Source: Eubacteriales bacterium
GTDB taxonomy: Bacteria > Bacillota > Clostridia > Lachnospirales > Vallitaleaceae
Assembly: GCA_030535295.1 (NCBI GenBank)
Contig: JAUMXK010000003.1
Span: 1 to 48,916 of the forward strand
Direction: 5' to 3'
Length of the DNA stretch: 48,916 nucleotides
This document shows, piece by piece, positions 44,340 to 48,916 of the stretch (the first letter of the stretch is position 1; every line of letters starts with the position of its first letter). The translations under genes and the position numbers were made by a program. The notes below the pieces were generated by a model. It did no database searches. It was not told the DNA's origin and saw only the letters and a program-made list of their open reading frames with translations.

Positions 44340-45650
44340 CTATCCTTTTTTCTTTGCCATGATTGCACGTTTTTTGACTCTGATTGCATGTACCAAATGT
44401 CTTTTGGCCGGACACACATAAGAACAAGAACCACATTCTATGCAGTCCAGTCCATGATAGCGTACAAATCTGTCTTCGTCATTAAATCTTGCAAAGCGAT
44501 CCAGCTCCAGCGGCAACAAATTCATAGGGCAGGCTCTGGTACAACGCCCACAGCGTATACAAGCACTTTCTTCGCAAATACTTGCTTCTCTTTCTGACAA
44601 AAGCAAAATACAGGAAGATGTCTTCATGACAGGTACATCATAATCAAACATGGCAAGTCCCATCATAGGGCCGCCATTGATTATCTTGACCGCATCTTCC
44701 GGATGACCGCCGGCCATTTCTATAATTTGACGATAAGAGATCCCCAATGGAACACTTAAGTTCATAGGTTTGTCAAATTTATCTCCGGAAAGGGTAATAA
44801 TTCTACGCAACAGCGGACCACCTTTAAAGATGGCTCTGCCAATGGCAACGGTAGTATCTACGTTGTCTACAATACATCCGATATCTGCCGGAAGTTTACC
44901 GCTTGGCACGATTCTTTTGGTAGCGGAATAAATCAATTGTTTTTCCGCCCCTTGAGGATATTTGGTTTCCATCACGCAAATTGACATTCTGTCAAAGCCT
45001 TTGATTTCATTGGCAATGGCCTCAATGGCATCCGGTTTATTGTCTTCGATACCGATAATACCCTGTGCATCCGGAAATAATTTGAGCAACACTCTAAGAC
45101 CACGAATCAACGCATCCGGTTTTTCCAGCATAATTCTATGATCCGAAGTCAAATATGGTTCACACTCTGCACCATTAATTAAAATGTATTCAATTTTCTT
45201 ATCTGCAGGTGGATTTAATTTGATATGAGTCGGAAACCCTGCTCCTCCAAGACCGACTATGCCGGCTTCCCGAATTAAATGCAAGATTTCTTCTTTGCTT
45301 AGCTCTTCTAAAGGTTTTGTCTCCATCCAAACACGCTCAAAATTGCCATCATTTTGAATAATCACGGCTTCACCCTTATTTCCGTTTGGCTGTATGACTC
45401 TGGCTATTTTTTTTACGGTACCGGATACCGTGCTGTGAACCGGCACGGATAAAAATGCATCACTGTCGCCGATTTTTTGCCCCACTAAAACCTTGTCGCC
45501 TACTTTTACCAACGGTTTACAAGGCACTCCGATATGCTGTTGCATCAAAATGGTCACAGTTTCTCCCGGAATTACCTCTTGAAGCGGGATGGATTTCGTT
45601 AATTCTTTCGAATAGCGGGGATGAATTCCCCCAAGAAATGTGTTTGCCAC
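44340..45650 (-). CDS. rnfC: Rnf complex subunit RnfC (NADH-binding)
   Basis: 436 residues, homologous to Complex I NuoF. 'FLGGIHP' N-terminus, a barrel-sandwich domain, GLGGAGFPTHIK for FMN, LINGAECEPYLTSDHRIM for NADH, and two C-terminal [4Fe-4S] groups, CIRCGRCTRACPMNLLP and CIECGSCSYVCPAKRHLV. It is the cytoplasmic NAD+-reducing subunit. A GTG start with AGGAGG ten bases upstream. First gene of rnfCDGEAB. Confidence 0.96.
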   Translation of the reverse strand: MANTFLGGIHPRYSKELTKSIPLQEVIPGETVTILMQQHIGVPCKPLVKVGDKVLVGQKIGDSDAFLSVPVHSTVSGTVKKIARVIQPNGNKGEAVIIQNDGNFERVWMETKPLEELSKEEILHLIREAGIVGLGGAGFPTHIKLNPPADKKIEYILINGAECEPYLTSDHRIMLEKPDALIRGLRVLLKLFPDAQGIIGIEDNKPDAIEAIANEIKGFDRMSICVMETKYPQGAEKQLIYSATKRIVPSGKLPADIGCIVDNVDTTVAIGRAIFKGGPLLRRIITLSGDKFDKPMNLSVPLGISYRQIIEMAGGHPEDAVKIINGGPMMGLAMFDYDVPVMKTSSCILLLSEREASICEESACIRCGRCTRACPMNLLPLELDRFARFNDEDRFVRYHGLDCIECGSCSYVCPAKRHLVHAIRVKKRAIMAKKKG

Positions 45651-45748
45651 CTAAAATTCGCCTCCTAACCTGATTTACCTTAAACGCCTAAAATATCATA
45701 TAAACATATACTTCTTTTTTATTTCATTTTATTCGTTTACCCTTTTTT

Positions 45749-45777
45749 AATATATATAATTTTTATGCTTTTTTCAA
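45749..45777 (-). promoter_or_regulatory. Sigma-A promoter of the rnf operon
   Basis: TTGAAA (45772-45777), 17-bp spacer, TATATT (45749-45754) on the minus strand. The leader to rnfC is about 90 nt. Confidence 0.68.
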
Positions 45778-45780
45778 CTT

Positions 45781-45798
45781 TTGATATTTTTTTAACAA
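45781..45798. promoter_or_regulatory. Rex-like redox operator upstream of rnf
   Basis: On the minus strand TTGTTAA, four bases, ATATCAA: 12 of 14 match to the clostridial Rex consensus TTGTTAANNNNTTAACAA. It lies directly upstream of the -35, where an NADH-sensing repressor or activator could act. The rest of the 45651-45954 gap is AT-rich without a gene. Confidence 0.4.
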
Positions 45799-45936
45799 TC
45801 GCTCCTATATTTTAACCCCTATTATTCACGTGCCCAAAAGAATTGTATACAGAATACACAAAGACAATCCTTAAATTTTTGTTTATTTTTTATCTCTCAT
45901 CCTATTTTTTTCGTTAAGAAAATAACTAAAGTAAAT

Positions 45937-45964
45937 AGAAGCTTAAGTATTCACCTAAGCTTCT
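45937..45964 (-). terminator. Hairpin across the stop codon of the rhomboid-like gene
   Basis: AGAAGCTTA (45937-45945) pairs perfectly with 45956-45964, the latter including the stop codon at 45955-45957. There is no T-run. Possibly a weak terminator or RNA-stabilising end. Confidence 0.5.
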
Positions 45965-46821
45965 CCTTCTTTCTTATGAATATGATTGTGCAGATGCTCC
46001 ATACAGTATTCGTGATAGCCTTCACAGGAAGAGCAATAACGAAATTCCAAATCTGCAGCATCCCGCTCGGTTCTTCCACATACTTCACAGCAATGCAGTA
46101 CATTTCCGGGTTTCCCGTAGTTGGGATTGGTATATACCTTGGCCTTAAATCCGGCTCTTCTCTTCCCTTGACTATTGCTGCGAAACACCGATTTTCTTCT
46201 GCGATTTATCAGGCGGTCTATCACCAGACTTTTTCCAAAGAACAAAATGAAATTAATCATTCCCGTAAAAATCAGAATTTTAATATAGAAATTCCCCATG
46301 ACAAAGCTCGCCAAGAGTAAAGCACCGCTTAAAAATGCCATATACTTGATTTTGACCGGAAGAATCATCATTACCAAAATCAAATCATCAGGAAAGTAGT
46401 AGGCGTAGGCAAAAAAGATTGCCGAATTTAGATAATCTCCTGTCACAGGAACTCGAAAGACCACTCCGAAGAAAATGACACCGAGCATTCCCACCAAATA
46501 ATATATGGTGAAGGCAAAAGAGCCCATTGCCATCTCTGTTTTTCTCCCAATGCTGTAGTAAAACATAAAAATCAATGCGGCAATCACAACATTCCATACC
46601 GAGCCGCCGAAGATTGTCGGCGGAATAAAGACAAAGCTAAAGATTCTCCAAACCTGTCCTCTTAAAATCAAATTCCAATCAAATGCCAGTGCTTTATCCA
46701 TATCCACATTCAATACCATTTGAATGATGTATACAAAAGCATTGCCCAGTACAATGTAATGCATTAAACCGGGAATTGTCAACCAGCCTATTTTACGTTC
46801 CAGTTTATCTAATAAATTCAT
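45955..46821 (-). CDS. Rhomboid-like membrane protein with C-terminal zinc ribbon
   Basis: 288 residues from the ATG at 46821 (AAGGTGA upstream). Six hydrophobic segments with 'LILRGQVWRIFSFVFIPP' in the first loop, which resembles rhomboid/derlin proteins. The GxSx catalytic Ser motif and its partner His are not seen, so it is probably non-proteolytic. The C-terminus adds a cysteine-rich zinc ribbon: CCEVCG, then CSSC, then HEYCMEHLHNH. Function unknown. It stands between the rnf promoter region and a hypothetical gene. Confidence 0.75.
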   Translation of the reverse strand: MNLLDKLERKIGWLTIPGLMHYIVLGNAFVYIIQMVLNVDMDKALAFDWNLILRGQVWRIFSFVFIPPTIFGGSVWNVVIAALIFMFYYSIGRKTEMAMGSFAFTIYYLVGMLGVIFFGVVFRVPVTGDYLNSAIFFAYAYYFPDDLILVMMILPVKIKYMAFLSGALLLASFVMGNFYIKILIFTGMINFILFFGKSLVIDRLINRRRKSVFRSNSQGKRRAGFKAKVYTNPNYGKPGNVLHCCEVCGRTERDAADLEFRYCSSCEGYHEYCMEHLHNHIHKKEGEA

Positions 46822-46926
46822 AGTCACCTTCCACTTTACTTGTGTCATATGGCAATGTAAAAAGCTATATTTTTTGATAGACAAGTATCAAAAGAATATA
46901 GCTCCAAACAACATTTTCAATAATCT

Positions 46927-47436
46927 TTATCCTTCTACTTCCTCTGATTCACAATCACAAGCTACATCTTCGCAGCAGCAACCGCAAACTTCTTCCATAT
47001 CGTTTTTCATTGCACTTTCATAAATGATACGAATTGCAGAAGCGGTAGCTCTGTAATCAATGTATAAAGTAAATTCTTTTTCCACTTCCTCATTGAGGAT
47101 TTCTTCCACCACAATATTACTCATGGTATTGTTTCCGTCCAAAATAACTCTGCACTCATCCGGAACCAAAATATCTACAGAACTTCCCAGCGCAAAAACG
47201 TTCAAGTAAACTGACGGACTTTCCGGATGAACCCCGATAAAGTTCAATTTTGTGCAAGCCCCAACAGAAGCAACGGAATCATCTTCAAAATCCGAACTAT
47301 AGTACAAGGTTTTGGATTTTCCTACAACCAGCTCATTATAAAAAACCTTCAATTCCTCATATTTTTTATAGGCATAAGTCCCTGCTCCCACTGCAGCACC
47401 AAATAATAATGCTCTCTTTAAACCTTTTAATTTCAT
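46927..47436 (-). CDS. Hypothetical protein with N-terminal hydrophobic segment
   Basis: 169 residues. ATG at 47436 with AAAGGAG. The upstream part of the longest frame lies inside tmRNA and is not coding. A basic N-terminus and a glycine/alanine-rich hydrophobic stretch (about residues 9-24) precede a beta-rich acidic domain. Six cysteines sit in the last 25 residues (VCGCCCEDVACDCESEE), suggesting metal binding or disulfides. Not recognised. Confidence 0.75.
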   Translation of the reverse strand: MKLKGLKRALLFGAAVGAGTYAYKKYEELKVFYNELVVGKSKTLYYSSDFEDDSVASVGACTKLNFIGVHPESPSVYLNVFALGSSVDILVPDECRVILDGNNTMSNIVVEEILNEEVEKEFTLYIDYRATASAIRIIYESAMKNDMEEVCGCCCEDVACDCESEEVEG

Positions 47437-47477
47437 TTTTTTCTCCTTTCGTTTTTCATCCGATATGTTCCCTTTGA

Positions 47478-47821
47478 TGGAGGTGAGGGGAATCGAACCC
47501 CTGTCCAAAATCCCATTCATTAGAGCTTCTCCCATTACAGTCTTTGCTTTTTCATTCCCTCCATAAGCCGTTCAAAGACAAACTGCCTACTTCAGTAGCT
47601 TCATCATTCTTCCTCACCGTCAAAGCTTTCGATGTGAAGTTCCTCACCTGTATGATGCCCGCTTCCCTATCAGTGAGCGAATAGGACGGACAGCCGCCTA
47701 ACTAGGCAGCGAATGCTAAATTATCTTCAGCGTTTAATTTTAAGTTTCGAGTTTTAACGTAGCCCCGAACTACGAATGGCTTCTCTAACTGCAAAAACCC
47801 TGTCGAATCCAAGACACCCCC
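47478..47821 (-). ncRNA. ssrA: tmRNA (transfer-messenger RNA)
   Basis: 344 nt. The 5' end GGGGGTG pairs with CACCTCC at the 3' end (acceptor stem, one G-U); a T-arm-like GGTTCGATTCC sits near the 3' end. The terminal CCA is not encoded, so it must be added. The resume frame (47702-47731) reads GCT GAA GAT AAT TTA GCA TTC GCT GCC TAG, giving tag AEDNLAFAA, close to clostridial tags. It rescues stalled ribosomes with SmpB, whose gene ends 6 bp before its 5' end. Confidence 0.95.
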
Positions 47822-47827
47822 GAATTC

Positions 47828-48292
47828 TTAAAGCTTTATCTTGAAATTACGTTCCGCCATACGCTTTACTTCTTTCTTCTTGAGGTCTTCCCTCTTATCA
47901 TAAAGCTTTTTACCCTTGGCCAGACCGATTTCCAACTTAATCAAGCCGTCTTTCAAGTATATCTTGAGCGGCATCAGAGTATAACCGTCCACTGTTACCG
48001 CACCTGCCAAAGCATTGATTTCCTTGCGATGCAAAAGCAGCTTTCTGGTACGAAGGGGATCTTTGTTGAAAATATTGCCTTTTTCATAAGGAGTAATATG
48101 CATTCCGACGATAAATACCTCACCATTGATAATCTTGATGTAACTCTCCTTAATTGAAGCTTTTCCCATACGAATTGATTTTACTTCCGTACCCACGAGC
48201 TCAATTCCGGCTTCATAATTTTTTTCTATAAAATAATCGTGATATGCCTTTTTATTCTGGGCAAGAAGTTTATATCCACTCATTTGTTTCAC
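47828..48292 (-). CDS. smpB: SsrA-binding protein SmpB
   Basis: 154 residues. It binds tmRNA and brings it to stalled ribosomes. [14 protein letters not shown] N-terminus ([12 protein letters not shown]), [30 protein letters not shown] and the C-terminal [21 protein letters not shown] that enters the mRNA channel. A GTG start at 48292 has AGGA six bases before; an ATG three codons in is less well placed. It is upstream of ssrA in one unit. Confidence 0.96.
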   Translation of the reverse strand: MKQMSGYKLLAQNKKAYHDYFIEKNYEAGIELVGTEVKSIRMGKASIKESYIKIINGEVFIVGMHITPYEKGNIFNKDPLRTRKLLLHRKEINALAGAVTVDGYTLMPLKIYLKDGLIKLEIGLAKGKKLYDKREDLKKKEVKRMAERNFKIKL

Positions 48293-48328
48293 TTTCTATC
48301 CTTCGTAATTTTTGGTCGTACTATATAG

Positions 48329-48356
48329 ATTATAACACAAATCCCGCCAAGCGCAA
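48329..48356 (-). promoter_or_regulatory. Promoter of smpB-ssrA
   Basis: TTGCGC (48351-48356), 16-bp spacer, TATAAT (48329-48334) on the minus strand, with about 30 nt of leader before smpB. Confidence 0.68.
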
Positions 48357-48521
48357 CACCGGATAGTCATTTTTCTATTAAATCTTTGTAACAAACTTGA
48401 CAACTATAGATTATCTGCCCTCTTTCCGGTATTCTCTTCTCATTATTTACGCTACTTTCCATTCAAAGTTTTATTTAAACAGCTACTTTTCCTTTGGTTG
48501 CAGACTTTCTCTTAGCAATGG

Positions 48522-48555
48522 GAAAGGCAGAATCGCTTCCGCTTTTCTGCCTTTC
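48522..48555. other. Hairpin in the gap after the surface protein gene
   Basis: GAAAGGCAGAA (48522-48532) pairs perfectly with 48545-48555 with a 12-nt loop. It lacks a T-run on the minus strand, so termination of the surface gene is only possible, not shown. The rest of 48357-48655 holds no gene. Confidence 0.5.
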
Positions 48556-48655
48556 TTCTTTAAGTTTGCCTTGTGCGAACCGTTCCATAGATATTCGCCC
48601 TTCTTCGACGATTTTCTCTACAAAGCTTCCTTATTTCACTTGTTTTTATGTTGTA

Positions 48656-48916
48656 TTATTTCTTCTTTTTCCGCTTCATCGCTACACCAAGTCCAAGTAA
48701 GCCGCCACCCAATAACCGGAATAAACTGCTTGCCACACCCGATGTCTTAGGTAATTCCGGTTTGCCTTGCGGAATCGGATCTTCTTTTATCGGTTCATCT
48801 ACCGGTGGTGTACCTTCACCCGGCAATACCGGTTTTTCCGGTTCTTTTGGTGTTTCCGGTTCTTTTGGCTTCTCCGGATCGGTCGGTCCTTGCGGAACTT
48901 CATTTTCGTCTATCGG
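48656..48916 (-). CDS. LPxTG-type cell-wall anchored surface protein, C-terminal part (partial)
   Basis: 87 codons remain; the 5' end lies beyond the window. A proline/glutamate-rich wall-spanning linker (repeating PEKP, KEPE and the units PIDENEVPQG / PIKEDPIPQG) leads to the sorting signal LPKTSG, a hydrophobic segment rich in Gly and Leu, and a basic tail KRKKKK. This is the class A sortase signal layout with Ser in place of the Gly of LPxTG. The stop is TAA at 48656-48658. The functional domains are outside the window. Confidence 0.88.
   Translation of the reverse strand, partial: PIDENEVPQGPTDPEKPKEPETPKEPEKPVLPGEGTPPVDEPIKEDPIPQGKPELPKTSGVASSLFRLLGGGLLGLGVAMKRKKKK

Noticed and set aside
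47437..47535. N-terminal extension of the hypothetical protein gene
   Set aside because: It overlaps the 3' part of tmRNA and its sequence is explained by the conserved T-arm and acceptor stem.

Overview
The window reads as chromosomal DNA of an anaerobic, low-to-moderate GC Firmicute of the class Clostridia, perhaps a Lachnospirales-like organism. This rests on the electron-bifurcating NfnAB pair, a complete six-gene Rnf ferredoxin:NAD+ oxidoreductase operon (rnfC-D-G-E-A-B), strong AGGAGG-type ribosome binding sites, consensus sigma-A promoters and an LPxTG-type surface protein tail. I cannot name the species. Nearly all genes lie on the minus strand. Only a cardiolipin synthase and a YprB-like exonuclease (4715-7302) are on the plus strand.

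Layout from left to right. 1-4526: two paralogous membrane-anchored proteins of unknown function, whose promoter sits inside a perfect inverted repeat, then nfnBA. 4715-7302: cls and the YprB-like gene. 7478-11401: a GH20-like glycosidase, cheR and a four-domain ribosomal S1-like protein. 11537-13254: a two-gene insert (HipA-like kinase plus DUF3037 protein) bounded by a 35-bp perfect direct repeat that duplicates the 3' end of the neighbouring alpha/beta-hydrolase gene. This is the best candidate in the window for an undescribed mobile system. 13228-20354: a variable stretch holding the hydrolase, a decayed repeat-protein fragment, RNase G, a DUF3298-like lipoprotein, a 'MSFDLFVF' family protein, a possible mobilisation-gene remnant and a PadR/DUF2812 pair with a clear autoregulatory operator. 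20548-30993: central metabolism (eno; gap-pgk-tpiA; a zinc alcohol dehydrogenase with a Fur-like box), interrupted by an MBOAT/DHHW O-acyltransferase pair and a CPBP protease. 31077-39816: MgtE, a Na/Pi cotransporter, a cysteine desulfurase with an Mrp ATPase, a short-chain polyprenyl synthase and an EF-G paralogue. 40097-40559: an isolated small-protein (66 aa) or small-RNA unit with its own promoter and terminator. 40571-45798: the rnf operon with a promoter and a Rex-like site. 45955-48916: a rhomboid-like zinc-ribbon protein, a hypothetical protein, tmRNA with smpB, and the 3' end of a cell-wall-anchored surface protein cut by the window edge.

The metabolic genes fit together. Lower glycolysis yields NADH and ATP. 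Rnf couples reduced ferredoxin and NAD+ to an ion gradient, NfnAB exchanges electrons among ferredoxin, NADH and NADPH, and the alcohol dehydrogenase disposes of reducing equivalents. Start codons were re-chosen where an internal ATG or GTG with a good Shine-Dalgarno sequence was clearly better than the longest open frame. All functional calls are from motif reading by eye; no database search was run.
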